Part shown: one piece after another, positions 16,541-25,609 of the stretch | Layout of the letters: every line of letters starts with the position of its first letter | Numbering within the stretch: position 1 is the stretch's first letter | Origin: CAUZWH01 sp965224275 | Lineage (GTDB): Bacteria > Pseudomonadota > Alphaproteobacteria > SHVV01 | DNA length: 64,000 nucleotides | NCBI GenBank assembly: GCA_965224275.1 | Contig: CBDCYR010000012.1 | Coordinates: forward strand, 248,001 to 312,000 | Direction: 5' to 3' | The notes under the pieces: generated by a model | What the model was told of the DNA's origin: nothing | Database searches by the model: none | The model's input: only the letters and a program-made list of their open reading frames with translations | Made by a program: the position numbers and the translations under genes

Positions 16541-17812
16541 ATGAGCCTGGACGAGTGTGTCGCGCGTATTGACGCGAGTGCCTTAAGGCGCGACTTCGAC
16601 ACGTTGTGCGACTGTGGCGGTCGGCTCGCAGGCACGGCTGGCGAACGGGCCGCGGTTTCTTTTCTCAAGCAGCGGCTCGACGTCGTCCCGGGCGGAACGG
16701 TCGGGTCATTCCATACGCCCTATGCCGGTTGGCAGGCGGCGGGTGCGACGCTCGACCTTGGCGACGGGGCAGCCCGGGCGGTGCAGCCGTTGGTGGGCTC
16801 GCCGCCGACACCCGACAACGGGTTGCTGGCAGAGATCATTGATCTCGGGCGCGGTGGCGAGGCCGATTTTGATGCGGCGCGAGATCGCATCGCCGGCCGA
16901 ATCGTGATGGTCCGCCACGAGTACATGTTCGACCCCGACCATGTGCATCGCATCTGGAAATACCAAACCGCGGCCGACCGCGGTGCGGCTGGGTTCATCG
17001 TTGCCAACCCGTGGGCTGACTCCGGCCGGGTTGCCGGCGGGCTCGGATTCGGGGACGCGGCGCTGATTCCGGCAGTCGGGGTGGGATCCGCGCTCGCCGA
17101 TCAACTCCGCGGCATGGCTGGCAGCGAACGCAAAATTGCGCTGTCGGTTGACAGCCGTTCGTCCGACCAGGCCGCGGAGTCGCTGGTTCTGGATCTACCC
17201 GGACGCGGCGATGAGTGGGTCGTGGTCTCCGCCCATCTTGACGGCCATTCGGTCGCCGAGAGCGCCATCGACAACGCTTCCGGGGTGGTGGTTGCGCTCT
17301 CGGTTGCCGCAGCGCTGGCGCCGATTGCGGCGACGCTGGAGCGGGCCGTTCGCATCTGCCTGTTCAACATCGAAGAGTGGGGCCTGCTGGCTTCCGAGAG
17401 CTATGTCGCCGCGCTCTCCGAGCGCGAACTTGGCGCCATCGCCCTCGATGTCAATCTCGATTCCGTGGCCGGTGCCGAGACCATGGCGGTGATGATCAGC
17501 GGCTTCGCTGGGCTGACAGAACTCGTCGCGCAAGCGTCGCGAGCCGTAGGTGTCGGCGCCGACGTCCATTTGCCGCTGGTGCGGAATTCCGACCACTATA
17601 ACTTTGCCGTTGCCGGAATCCCGGCCGTCAGGATCGTTGCCGGATTTGGTGACGTCGACGCCAGCTTGCGCTATGTGCTGACCGAGGGGGATACGAGAGA
17701 CGTGGTGGCGACCGATGAGCTCGCGCGGGCAGCACGGCTGGCAACCGCGATGACCTATCTCGCGACGCAAGCGCCCGCGCCCGAGGTCGCGAAATGGCGC
17801 GTGATTGACTAA
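16541..17812 (+). CDS. M28-family zinc aminopeptidase
   Basis: 423 residues. A PA-type inserted domain occupies about 95-200 and the catalytic domain follows. Zinc-site residues are visible: H232 and D244 in AHLDGHSVAESAIDNASG, E278/E279 in FNIEEWG, D307 in DVNLDSV, and His in NSDHYNF near 348. No signal peptide, so it probably acts on peptides in the cytosol. The ATG directly follows the CTAG of the MITE, and the preceding in-frame codon is that TAG, so translation cannot begin further upstream. No ribosome binding site is seen, so it may be leaderless or use a promoter in the MITE. A D-carbamoylase follows 50 bases later. Confidence 0.85.
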   Translation: MSLDECVARIDASALRRDFDTLCDCGGRLAGTAGERAAVSFLKQRLDVVPGGTVGSFHTPYAGWQAAGATLDLGDGAARAVQPLVGSPPTPDNGLLAEIIDLGRGGEADFDAARDRIAGRIVMVRHEYMFDPDHVHRIWKYQTAADRGAAGFIVANPWADSGRVAGGLGFGDAALIPAVGVGSALADQLRGMAGSERKIALSVDSRSSDQAAESLVLDLPGRGDEWVVVSAHLDGHSVAESAIDNASGVVVALSVAAALAPIAATLERAVRICLFNIEEWGLLASESYVAALSERELGAIALDVNLDSVAGAETMAVMISGFAGLTELVAQASRAVGVGADVHLPLVRNSDHYNFAVAGIPAVRIVAGFGDVDASLRYVLTEGDTRDVVATDELARAARLATAMTYLATQAPAPEVAKWRVID

Positions 17813-17862
17813 GTTGACGCATTAATTCTGGTTGAATCGATCAACTATAGGGAGCCAGGCGA

Positions 17863-18795
17863 ATGGCACGCTTTGTCACGATCGGCGGCGCACAGCTCGG
17901 ACCGATCGCCCGCAACGAACCCCGCCAATCGGTCGTCGCTCGCCTGCTGGCGCTGATGCGCGACGCCCATACCCGGGGTTGCGACGTCGTGGTCTTTCCC
18001 GAACTAGCGCTAACCAGCTTTTTTCCGCGCTGGTGGATGGACGACGATGAAGTCGAGTCCTTCTTCGAGCGAGAAATGCCCTCGCCGGTCACCCAACCCT
18101 TGTTCGACACAGCGCGCGAACTTGGGATCGGCTTCTACTTGGGCTATGCGGAAATCGCCGCGGAAAATGGCACCACCAAGCATCACAACACGGCGATCCT
18201 GGTCGACAAATCAGGCGCTATCGTTGGCAAATACCGCAAGGTTCATCTGCCCGGCCACGCCGATCACAAGCCCGAATGGCCCTACCAGCACCTCGAGAAG
18301 AAATACTTCGACGTCGGCGATCTTGGGTTTAATACCTGGCGCACGCTGGGCGGCGTGATGGGCATGGCAATCTGTAATGACCGCCGCTGGCCCGAGACCT
18401 ATCGGGTGCTGGCGCTAAAGGGTGCCGAGGTGGTGATGCTCGGCTACAACACGCCGTCCTACATTCCGTGGGAACCCACCTACAACGACCTAACCTCGTT
18501 TCATAATCACCTGTGCATGCAGGCCGGTGCTTATCAGAACGGCACCTGGGTTGTTGGCGTCGCCAAGGCGGGCGTCGAAGAAGGGTGCGATTTGATCGGA
18601 GGGAGCATCATCGCGGCGCCGACCGGTGAGATCATTGCCCAGGCGCTGACCAAGGATGACGAATTGATCTCGGCGCGTTGCGATCTCGACCTGTGCCTGC
18701 GCGCGCAGGATGCGATGTTCAACTTCGCCGCCCATCGACGCATAGAGCACTATGGCGTGATCACCGGGCAAGCCGGAGTCACGCCGCCGCCATAA
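17863..18795 (+). CDS. N-carbamoyl-D-amino-acid amidohydrolase (nitrilase superfamily)
   Basis: 310 residues, matching D-carbamoylases over the full length. The Glu-Lys-Cys triad is E47 (FPELALTSFFPRWW), K126 (KYRKVHLPGH) and C171 (ICNDRRWPE). HLEKKYFDVGDLGF, GYNTPS and the SMQAG-like LCMQAGAYQNG segment are specific to this subfamily. It hydrolyses N-carbamoyl-D-amino acids to D-amino acid, CO2 and ammonia, usually after a hydantoinase, which is absent here. AGGGAG precedes ATG 17863. It may share a transcript with the M28 peptidase. Confidence 0.9.
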   Translation: MARFVTIGGAQLGPIARNEPRQSVVARLLALMRDAHTRGCDVVVFPELALTSFFPRWWMDDDEVESFFEREMPSPVTQPLFDTARELGIGFYLGYAEIAAENGTTKHHNTAILVDKSGAIVGKYRKVHLPGHADHKPEWPYQHLEKKYFDVGDLGFNTWRTLGGVMGMAICNDRRWPETYRVLALKGAEVVMLGYNTPSYIPWEPTYNDLTSFHNHLCMQAGAYQNGTWVVGVAKAGVEEGCDLIGGSIIAAPTGEIIAQALTKDDELISARCDLDLCLRAQDAMFNFAAHRRIEHYGVITGQAGVTPPP

Positions 18796-18803
18796 GGGAG
18801 GCC

Positions 18804-18993
18804 CTAGTGGATGGAATCTAACATATGGTACCCATACGCGACCCACAGGGCGGCTTGCCGAGCTCGCCGGCCCGCGTTACGCGAAGCTTCCGATGCCCAA
18901 CGGTCCCATGGGGCATCGCCACGCTGCGCGCGCCTAACCGGCGAACTCGGCAAACCGTCGTATGGGTACCATATGTTAGATTTCATCCATTAG
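18804..18993. mobile_element. MITE-like element, 190 bp, second copy
   Basis: Begins CTAGTGGATGGAATCTAACA and ends in TTAGATTTCATCCATTAG. Arms pair over about 35 bases, including GGTACCCATACG and CGTATGGGTACC. The centre matches 16386-16540 of the larger copy closely but lacks its left internal 100 bp. It lies between the D-carbamoylase stop and the next gene start, whose ATG is only five bases past the element. Confidence 0.8.
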
Positions 18994-18997
18994 GCTG

Positions 18998-19831
18998 ATG
19001 CCCAAAGCGCTCAGCGACGAAGCGATCGCGCAATTTCGGCGTGACGGTTTCTATTTCCCCTACCGCGCGATGTCGGCGGCTGATGCCGAGGGTTACCATA
19101 GCAGCCTTCAGGCCTACGAAGACGCGACCGGCGGACCGATCGCCAGCAACTATCGCCATAAGGTGCATTTGCTCTTTACCTGGGCCAATGAGCTGGTACG
19201 CCACCCGACGATTCTCGACGCGATCGAGGACATTATCGGGCCCAACATCATCTGCTGGACCACCAACTTCTTCATCAAGGAAGCGAACTCGCCGGCCTTT
19301 GTGTCGTGGCATCAGGACTCCACTTATTGGGGCCTCAGCACCGACGAGGTCGTCACCGCCTGGCTCGCCCTCACCGATGCGCCGGTCGCAAGCGGGGCGA
19401 TGAAATTTTGGCCCGGCAGTCACACCAAGTCGCAGATCGAGCATCGCGATACGTTTCATCAGGACAACCTGTTGTCGCGTGGGCAGGAGGTCGCGGTCGC
19501 GGTTCCTGAAAATGAGGGCGTGTTGATTCCGCTCGCGGCCGGAGAGGTTTCACTCCACGACGTCAAGCTCGTGCATGGCTCGGCGCCGAACGAAACGAAC
19601 AATCGTCGGGTTGGACTGGCGATCCGTTATGTCCCGCCACATGTGCGACAGATCAAGGTACGGGATTCGGCGATGCTGGTGCGCGGTGTCGACACCCACG
19701 GCCATTTTGACCCCGAACCGGATCCCGGCAGCGATGTCGACGCGGCCGCGCTGGCCGCACATGCCGATGCCATGCGCCGTCAGGTTGCCGCGCTATATTC
19801 GGGCACCGACAAAACGGAGTTTCGAGCGTAG
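18998..19831 (+). CDS. Phytanoyl-CoA dioxygenase (PhyH) family protein
   Basis: 277 residues of the Fe(II)/2-oxoglutarate dioxygenase fold. Iron ligands are H105 and D107 in SWHQDSTYWG and H193 in KLVHGSAPN; the arginine that binds 2-oxoglutarate lies in NNRRVGLAIRY. WPGSHTKSQIEHRDTF is the conserved PhyH segment. Substrate unknown; bacterial members hydroxylate small acids, amino-acid derivatives or phosphonates. The start is five bases beyond the MITE and has no clear ribosome binding site, like the M28 gene. Confidence 0.87.
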   Translation: MPKALSDEAIAQFRRDGFYFPYRAMSAADAEGYHSSLQAYEDATGGPIASNYRHKVHLLFTWANELVRHPTILDAIEDIIGPNIICWTTNFFIKEANSPAFVSWHQDSTYWGLSTDEVVTAWLALTDAPVASGAMKFWPGSHTKSQIEHRDTFHQDNLLSRGQEVAVAVPENEGVLIPLAAGEVSLHDVKLVHGSAPNETNNRRVGLAIRYVPPHVRQIKVRDSAMLVRGVDTHGHFDPEPDPGSDVDAAALAAHADAMRRQVAALYSGTDKTEFRA

Positions 19832-19860
19832 TCACCCGAATGCCCGGGTCGGCCGTGCTG

Positions 19861-20436
19861 CTATGGCACCGGCGTGTCGGAGCCTGACGCGATAGATCGG
19901 CCCAACATGCGCCGCATGGTTCCATCTCGATCGATGAATTGATGTTTCACGGCACCGGCGATGTGAAACAGGATGATCAACCCCAATATAAAACCGCCGA
20001 GCCCGTGCATGACATGCGCGACCGGTTCTAATCCAGCCGGCGGTGTTTTCGTGGCCGCCACAAGTGGCAATCCGAGCAAACCGATCTCATAGCACTTGCC
20101 AAGCGCGAACATAATCCCGCCAACCGGCATATAGATGGGCGCGATCAGTAAAATGATATGGACGATCCGCGCCGCGCGTCGTTGCCAAGGGGGATGGTCG
20201 CCGGCGGGTTGCGGCAGGCCGTTGCCGATACGCCAACCCAGGCGCAGGACGCCGACCAGCAACACCAGCAGTCCGATCGTAATGTGAAGCGAGACTCGAG
20301 CGGTCTTGGCTTCGCTTTCGGGTTGCCCATCGAGCGAAATACCGAACGGGATCATGAAGATAATCGCGATCGCCAGGAGCCAATGAAGAGCGATCGTTAC
20401 CCCCGAAAACGATTCGTAGCGGTCTTTCGAGAACAC
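19861..20436 (-). CDS. Cytochrome b561 family membrane protein
   Basis: About 191 residues with four membrane helices. Probable haem-ligand histidines are in TIALHWLLA, VSLHITIGLL, VMHGLGGF and FHIAGAVKHQF. These proteins carry two b haems and pass electrons between quinol and periplasmic or membrane acceptors. GGGAGG eight bases before GTG 20436 supports this start over the TTG at 20454. Intergenic DNA on both sides is short; no partner gene is evident. Confidence 0.85.
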   Translation of the reverse strand: MFSKDRYESFSGVTIALHWLLAIAIIFMIPFGISLDGQPESEAKTARVSLHITIGLLVLLVGVLRLGWRIGNGLPQPAGDHPPWQRRAARIVHIILLIAPIYMPVGGIMFALGKCYEIGLLGLPLVAATKTPPAGLEPVAHVMHGLGGFILGLIILFHIAGAVKHQFIDRDGTMRRMLGRSIASGSDTPVP

Positions 20437-20577
20437 TCGGGATGCCTCCCTCAACCAACCTTCAGTCCGCGCTTTGCCTACGTGGTCTATCAGCAGCGCT
20501 GTTTCAACATCGAATCCATTGAGCTCCAGCTTGGCGTCAGGCTGATAAGCTAGCCGCGTCAGCTCACAAAAGGACCA

Positions 20578-21303
20578 ATGGTGACCATGGTAAAACGCAA
20601 ACCAAAATCACCCGCTGATTTGTTTCCCGACGACATGCGGCCTGATTTTCCGGGTATCCGACCGGCTGGGTTCAAATCCCTGCGCGACTTGAAGCAACAC
20701 AACGAGCGCGCCTGGTTTCAAGGCAATCGCGAAACCTATGAGCGCGAGGTCCGTTTTCCGCTCGAGTGTTTGGTCGCCGAGGTGAGCGATCCCGCACATA
20801 AATTGCCCTTGCGCGGCGATCCCAAGCGCAACGTTTTTCGGATCTACCGGGACGTTCGGTTTTCCAAGGACAAAAGACCCTACAAAACCCACGCCGCCGC
20901 CTATCTAACCCGCGACGGCGAGAAGGGTGTGCCAGGCGGCCTCTATATCCACATAGAGCCCGGCAGCTGTTTGCTGGCCGCCGGGTTCTTTAGGCCGGAT
21001 TCGGCCCTCCTCCTGCGCTGGCGTCAACGGATGATCGCCGAGCCCGAGCGGTTTCTCGATCTAGTCGCCGGATATCGAGCCAAGAAATCGGTCAACTTTC
21101 GCACCCATCACGAACTGAAAACGATGCCACGCGGTTTCAAGGATTATGCGGATGCGCCGATTGGCCTCTATTTGCGCTGGAAGGACTTCCTGGTTTCGCG
21201 GCCGATCGCCGACGCCGCCGTGTCGCGCCGCGATCTCGTCAAGACAACGCTGACGTTTGCGCGCCACGTGCAACCTCTACTCGAATTTGGTTGGGCGCTG
21301 TAG
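20578..21303 (+). CDS. DUF2461 / TIGR02453 family protein
   Basis: 241 residues. FPGIRPAGFKSLRDLKQHNERAWFQGNRETYE, FRIYRDVRFSKDKRPYKTHAAA and GGLYIHIEPGSCLLAAGFF are the conserved blocks of this widespread uncharacterised family. Cytosolic, no signal peptide. AAAAGG precedes the ATG. It is monocistronic between b561 and a convergent acetyltransferase. Confidence 0.9.
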   Translation: MVTMVKRKPKSPADLFPDDMRPDFPGIRPAGFKSLRDLKQHNERAWFQGNRETYEREVRFPLECLVAEVSDPAHKLPLRGDPKRNVFRIYRDVRFSKDKRPYKTHAAAYLTRDGEKGVPGGLYIHIEPGSCLLAAGFFRPDSALLLRWRQRMIAEPERFLDLVAGYRAKKSVNFRTHHELKTMPRGFKDYADAPIGLYLRWKDFLVSRPIADAAVSRRDLVKTTLTFARHVQPLLEFGWAL

Positions 21304-21344
21304 TCGCTTTATCGCAGTCGTTGAATGGGTTGCTCTGCAATTCA

Positions 21345-21893
21345 TCATTCGGGCAGCGTTGTGTCGCCGGCGTCGAGCGCACGCTGCATATACACGCTGT
21401 CGACCCAGCGGCCATGCTTGAAACCCACCGACGGCAAGTTAGCAACGCGCTCGAAGCCGAGCGCTGCGTGCAAGCCAATTGAGGCGTGGTTTGCACCATC
21501 GCCGATAACCGCGATCATCTGTCGGTGACCACTGGCCGTGCATCGCTTGATGAGTTCGCTCAGCAATGCACGCCCGAGGCCCTTGCCCGCCTTGGTCGCG
21601 TCGACGTAAACCGTGTCCTCGACCGTGTAGCGGTAGGCCGAGCGCAATCGATAGGGACCGGCGTAAGCATATCCGCCCACGACGTCGTCGATGACGCCGA
21701 CCAGGAAGGGAAAGTTTTGCGCCTGCAAGGCATCCACTCGGCGTTGCATTTCGGCAACGTCGGGTGGGGTTTCTTCAAACGAGCCCAAGCCATGCAGCAC
21801 GTGATGGGCGTAGATCGCCTGAATTGCGGCTACGTCATCGACGCTGCAGTCGCGAATAGGTGGGATAGCGTTGGTGATCTTGTCTGGTCTCAC
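21345..21893 (-). CDS. GNAT-family N-acetyltransferase (phosphinothricin acetyltransferase-like)
   Basis: 182 residues. IRDCSVDDVAAIQAIYAHHVLHGLGSFEE at the N-terminus, YRLRSAYRYTVEDTVYVDATKAGKGLGRALL with the acetyl-CoA P-loop, and GLHAALGFERVANLPSVGFKHGRWVD at the end are typical of the Pat/Bar and methionine-sulfone acetyltransferase group. It likely acetylates an amino acid analogue. GTG start without a strong ribosome binding site. Confidence 0.87.
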   Translation of the reverse strand: MRPDKITNAIPPIRDCSVDDVAAIQAIYAHHVLHGLGSFEETPPDVAEMQRRVDALQAQNFPFLVGVIDDVVGGYAYAGPYRLRSAYRYTVEDTVYVDATKAGKGLGRALLSELIKRCTASGHRQMIAVIGDGANHASIGLHAALGFERVANLPSVGFKHGRWVDSVYMQRALDAGDTTLPE

Positions 21894-22087
21894 TGGGATC
21901 GCCCGAGGTGGCTAACACCGAGCTTTCTTGATATGGGAATTCCCTTAACGGCCCGCCGAGCAGGCATACAACCGGCTGATGAGGGGTTCAACAGCCGCGG
22001 CGACCCTACAAGATGCGGATAAAGGCTCGCTAGTCACCTCAATATTTTGTAGAACGACAATGGGTTTAGGTAGGGGTTCTCGCATAT

Positions 22088-22655
22088 ATGTTTAACGCTG
22101 CGCTACGCGCCCTGGGATTCCGCTCCCCCCCCGACACCGCCTGATGGACAAAGCGAAAGTCCGAGCCGGCGCCGCGGCGACGCCGGTGTCACCAACGACT
22201 GGATCGAGGACCTACGACGCCAGGTCACCCGGCTTGAAGGGCAGGTCGATGAACTACAATCGGAAATCCACGATCAGCGCGGGACCCACGCCGAGGAGAT
22301 GCGGCGCAAAGACATCATGGTTCAGGGCGCGATGCAGCAAATAGCGCACCTCACCGAACTAGCGGGACTGCCGCCGCCATCTTCGGAGCCAAAACAAATT
22401 GAGAGCAAGGTGGCTGGCGGCGGATCAAGCGACGCGACGCTCGAGGCTGAAGTCGAGCCGCCCGCGCAACGACCGGTCGCGACGCCGGCGCAACCCAGGC
22501 CGGCAACCGCCCGGCCGGCTGCCGACCCAACTACCGCGCCGACTGCCGAGCCATTGGCGCGAGCCAGATCCGGCCGGCGCAAGTCGAGCGAGAATTTGAG
22601 CGTTCCGGGGTGGTTCACAATCAACGTCTACGAGGCGGCGAGATTGCCGGTGTGA
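22088..22655 (+). pseudogene. Coiled-coil protein with frameshift in a run of eight C
   Basis: ATG 22088 gives MFNAALRALGFRSPP and then a stop, because an 8-C tract (22125-22132) is one base out of phase. With one C fewer the frame continues through PPDGQSES into a coiled coil (DWIEDLRRQVTRLEGQVDEL), EMRRKDIMVQGAMQQIAHL, then a Pro/Ala-rich linker and a basic C-terminus ending in ARLPV at 22655. The charged N-terminal helix and HAEEMRRKD pattern resemble C-terminal regions of phage or plasmid DNA-binding proteins, but no family is certain. It precedes the polysaccharide locus by 18 bases. Confidence 0.5.
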
Positions 22656-22673
22656 GACGCCGTGGTGGTTGCC

Positions 22674-23927
22674 ATGCCGTCTGAAATGGCGACGCGGCGT
22701 CCCCGATTCTGGTTTCTGCTGCTTGCCATCGGCGCGATCGGTCCGGTCGCGGTCTACGCCAATAACGGGACCGTTCCGATCCTTGTTGCGGCCTGCCTCG
22801 GCATGCCGCGACCACGCCAAGCGTTCCGTGATGTCCGACGCCTGCTCACAACGCCTTGCGGCCTGGCGTTGATAGCCGTCGTCGGCTGGAGCTTGATTTC
22901 TACTCTGTGGGCGCCGGGCGGCTCGGACGCCGCCATGCGGCTGCTTAAGGTTGTCGCCATCATGCTGGCGGGTGTTTTGTTCATCGCTGCAATCGGACAA
23001 TTGGATGCGGCCGAGCGGCGGTCGGTCGGTTATGCGTTCGTCGTTGCGGTGGCGGCAATCGTCGTGCTGGTCATTGTCGAAATCGCAACCGGCGGCACGC
23101 CGGCCGTCGACGCCAAAGCCGCACAATCCTCCCGCTTCGTCTTCGTGTCCGATCTCCTCGGGACGGCCGCGCCGGTTGTGGCCGTGCTGATCTGGCCGGT
23201 TGCCGCGATCCTGCGAGCCCGGACCGGCTGGTGGGTGTGGTCGCTCTTGGTCGCCGCATTGGTCGTTGGCGTCGCATTCTTGTTGCCCCAGGCTGCGAGC
23301 ATCGTTGCGCTGGCGCTCGGGGGGGTGGTTTTTGGAGTTGCTTATTTGCGACGCGAGACGCTCGCGGCGGTCGGCATCCTATTCGCCGTTTACGTGCTGG
23401 CCGCGCCGTTCGTTTCGGTCTACGCGATTAATCTCGATACGGTCGGTGAATCGGGCCGGGCCATCCCCACGAGCTGGCAACATCGTCTCGAAATTTGGCG
23501 TTTTACGTCGACCAAAGCATTGGAACGTCCGCTAGTCGGTCACGGGTTCGATGCGTCTCGCGAAATCGGCCGGGCTGCGAACCCAATAACCATCTGGAAT
23601 CCCGATGGCAGCGGGCGCAATTTTATTGATCGGGGCCTGCCGCTGCACCCGCACAACGCGGTCCTTCAAATTTGGCTGGAGCTCGGATTGCTGGGGATTG
23701 TCGTCGTCCTGGGCGGGGTTCTGTTAACGCTCGATTGGATCCGGCGAGCCGCGCTAACCCCGCGATCACGAGCCACGGGCGCGGCCGGATTGACGGCCTA
23801 CCTGGTCATCGAGCTGCTGGCCTATGGCGTGTGGCAGAGCTGGTGGCATGCCGCCGCCTGGCTTATGGCCGGCGCAATGCTTGTTGCAATGCGGCTGCAG
23901 CGGCCCGGCAATCTACTGCACAGTTGA
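22674..23927 (+). CDS. O-antigen ligase / Wzy-type polymerase
   Basis: 417 residues with about eleven membrane helices. The large periplasmic loop after residue 260 contains the Wzy_C signature, RPLVGHGFDASREIG and PLHPHNAVLQIWLELGLLG, whose His and Asn are conserved in ligases and polymerases. It joins O-antigen or capsule units at the periplasmic face. The GTG at 22662 is an alternative start. It begins the surface polysaccharide locus; the flippase gene follows 76 bases later. Confidence 0.85.
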   Translation: MPSEMATRRPRFWFLLLAIGAIGPVAVYANNGTVPILVAACLGMPRPRQAFRDVRRLLTTPCGLALIAVVGWSLISTLWAPGGSDAAMRLLKVVAIMLAGVLFIAAIGQLDAAERRSVGYAFVVAVAAIVVLVIVEIATGGTPAVDAKAAQSSRFVFVSDLLGTAAPVVAVLIWPVAAILRARTGWWVWSLLVAALVVGVAFLLPQAASIVALALGGVVFGVAYLRRETLAAVGILFAVYVLAAPFVSVYAINLDTVGESGRAIPTSWQHRLEIWRFTSTKALERPLVGHGFDASREIGRAANPITIWNPDGSGRNFIDRGLPLHPHNAVLQIWLELGLLGIVVVLGGVLLTLDWIRRAALTPRSRATGAAGLTAYLVIELLAYGVWQSWWHAAAWLMAGAMLVAMRLQRPGNLLHS

Positions 23928-24003
23928 GGGGTGAGGGCGGTGGACCCGAGTGCTACAGCTGCCGTGCCAGCTCCGTCCCGACACGGCAGCTAGATCGAGC
24001 CCG

Positions 24004-25482
24004 ATGCGCCGGTTGTTTCTAGACATAACCTGGTATGGCGGCGGTGACCTGGTCGCCAAATTGCCGCTTGTTGTCACGCTGCCGATCTTCACCCGCTTCT
24101 TTGGTCCCGAAGAGTTCGGCGTGCTCAGCCTGGTGCTTGCCGCGGTCGGGCTGCTGGCGATCGTCCTTAGCTTTGGCAATGAAGCGACGTATGCGCGCTT
24201 TTTCTTTGCCGAGAAGGAAACCGATCTGCGTCGTTCTGTTACCACCACATGGTTCATTTTCGTCGGCTTGTTCAGCTTGGCCGCCGTCATCGTCTGCCTG
24301 CCGTTCACGGCGACGTTTTCGTTCCTGATGTTCGACAGTAACGAACGTGCGCTCCTCTTTGTCCTCGCCTTGCTCGCGATTCCGCCCACCCTGATCAACA
24401 GTCTCTGCGGGCAGATAATCCGCAATAGCTTTCGGGTTCGTTCGTTTGTCGCGCTCAACCTCGCCACTGCCTGTCTGGTCGCGGGCTTGGGATTGGCCGG
24501 CGTGTTCGTATTCGATTTGGGGGTCGCCGGGGTGATTGGCGGCACGCTGGCGGCCGCCGTTCTGCTTCTGCCGCTGTGGCTGATAACAGCGCGTCCGCCG
24601 CTTGTTGCGCGTTTCTCGCTGCCGCGGCTGGGTGAAATGGTTCGTTACGGCGCGTCTTTGATGCTGGCGGGCCTAGCTTACTGGATCTTCACGACGTCGG
24701 ATCGGTTGATGCTCGGCTGGCTCACGGATTTTGAAGCGGTCGGTCAATACAGCGTCGCGGCCACCATCACCATGGTCATGAGCCTCCTGGTCGCGGCCTT
24801 TGGCAAGGCCTGGTGGCCGCACGCGTTGGCGCTTTACGAGTCCGACGCGGCGCAGGCACGCCTTTTCTTTAGTCGAATGGCCACCTATCTCTTGGCCGGT
24901 TTTGGCGTGATCGCTCTCGCCATGGCCACATTTGCGCGCGATATCGTCGTCATCGTATCTGGCGAAGCCTTCGCGAGTGGCGCCGCCGCGCTACCGCCAT
25001 TGGCGTTTGCCATGGTCGCCTATGCGACCACGGCCATTACGACGGCTGGGATGACGCTGACCAAACAAGTGCGCCACGTCGCAACATTTGCCTGGCTCGC
25101 GGCGGTCCTCAATATCGGTTTGAACGTCGTCCTGATACCGGATTTTGGAATCGTTGGCGCGGCCTGGGCAAGCTTGGCCGCAATGGTTTTCCTAAGCCTG
25201 GGCTACCACATGGTTTCCCAGCGGCTGTGGCGGATCGGTTATGAATACCGGCGGCTATCGACGACGGTTGTCCTGATTGTCGTCTTCGCGGCTGGCGTGG
25301 GGTATCTGCCGGCAGCGCCGGTGTGGTTGGCGGTGCCCGTCAAACTGGCCTATCTCAGTGCGTTTATGTCCCTGTTGGTATTGTTGCGGGTTGTCGACGT
25401 GCGCGGCATCGTGCGGCAAGGGCGGGCTGCGTTGGTGCGCCAGATCGGTCGTGAGACCGGCTCAAATCAGGAGCGGCCGTGA
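24004..25482 (+). CDS. Polysaccharide flippase, Wzx/MOP superfamily
   Basis: 492 residues, 12-14 membrane helices. PIFTRFFGPEEFGVLSL near 25-45 is the classic Wzx motif; LMLGWLTDFEAVGQYSVAAT near 235 is the second conserved loop. It exports lipid-linked repeat units across the inner membrane for the adjacent polymerase. An open frame extends upstream to 23950 but homology begins at ATG 24004. Confidence 0.88.
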   Translation: MRRLFLDITWYGGGDLVAKLPLVVTLPIFTRFFGPEEFGVLSLVLAAVGLLAIVLSFGNEATYARFFFAEKETDLRRSVTTTWFIFVGLFSLAAVIVCLPFTATFSFLMFDSNERALLFVLALLAIPPTLINSLCGQIIRNSFRVRSFVALNLATACLVAGLGLAGVFVFDLGVAGVIGGTLAAAVLLLPLWLITARPPLVARFSLPRLGEMVRYGASLMLAGLAYWIFTTSDRLMLGWLTDFEAVGQYSVAATITMVMSLLVAAFGKAWWPHALALYESDAAQARLFFSRMATYLLAGFGVIALAMATFARDIVVIVSGEAFASGAAALPPLAFAMVAYATTAITTAGMTLTKQVRHVATFAWLAAVLNIGLNVVLIPDFGIVGAAWASLAAMVFLSLGYHMVSQRLWRIGYEYRRLSTTVVLIVVFAAGVGYLPAAPVWLAVPVKLAYLSAFMSLLVLLRVVDVRGIVRQGRAALVRQIGRETGSNQERP

Positions 25483-25609
25483 TCGGGTTGTGTCTGCGCA
25501 TCGCAGCAATTCGATTGACGAGGGCGGAGCAACGACCTAAAGGAAGCGCCCAAGGAACCCACGCGAGCGTGCGCTCCCCCGGCAAATTTGCGTTGATGTA
25601 TCGAACCTA

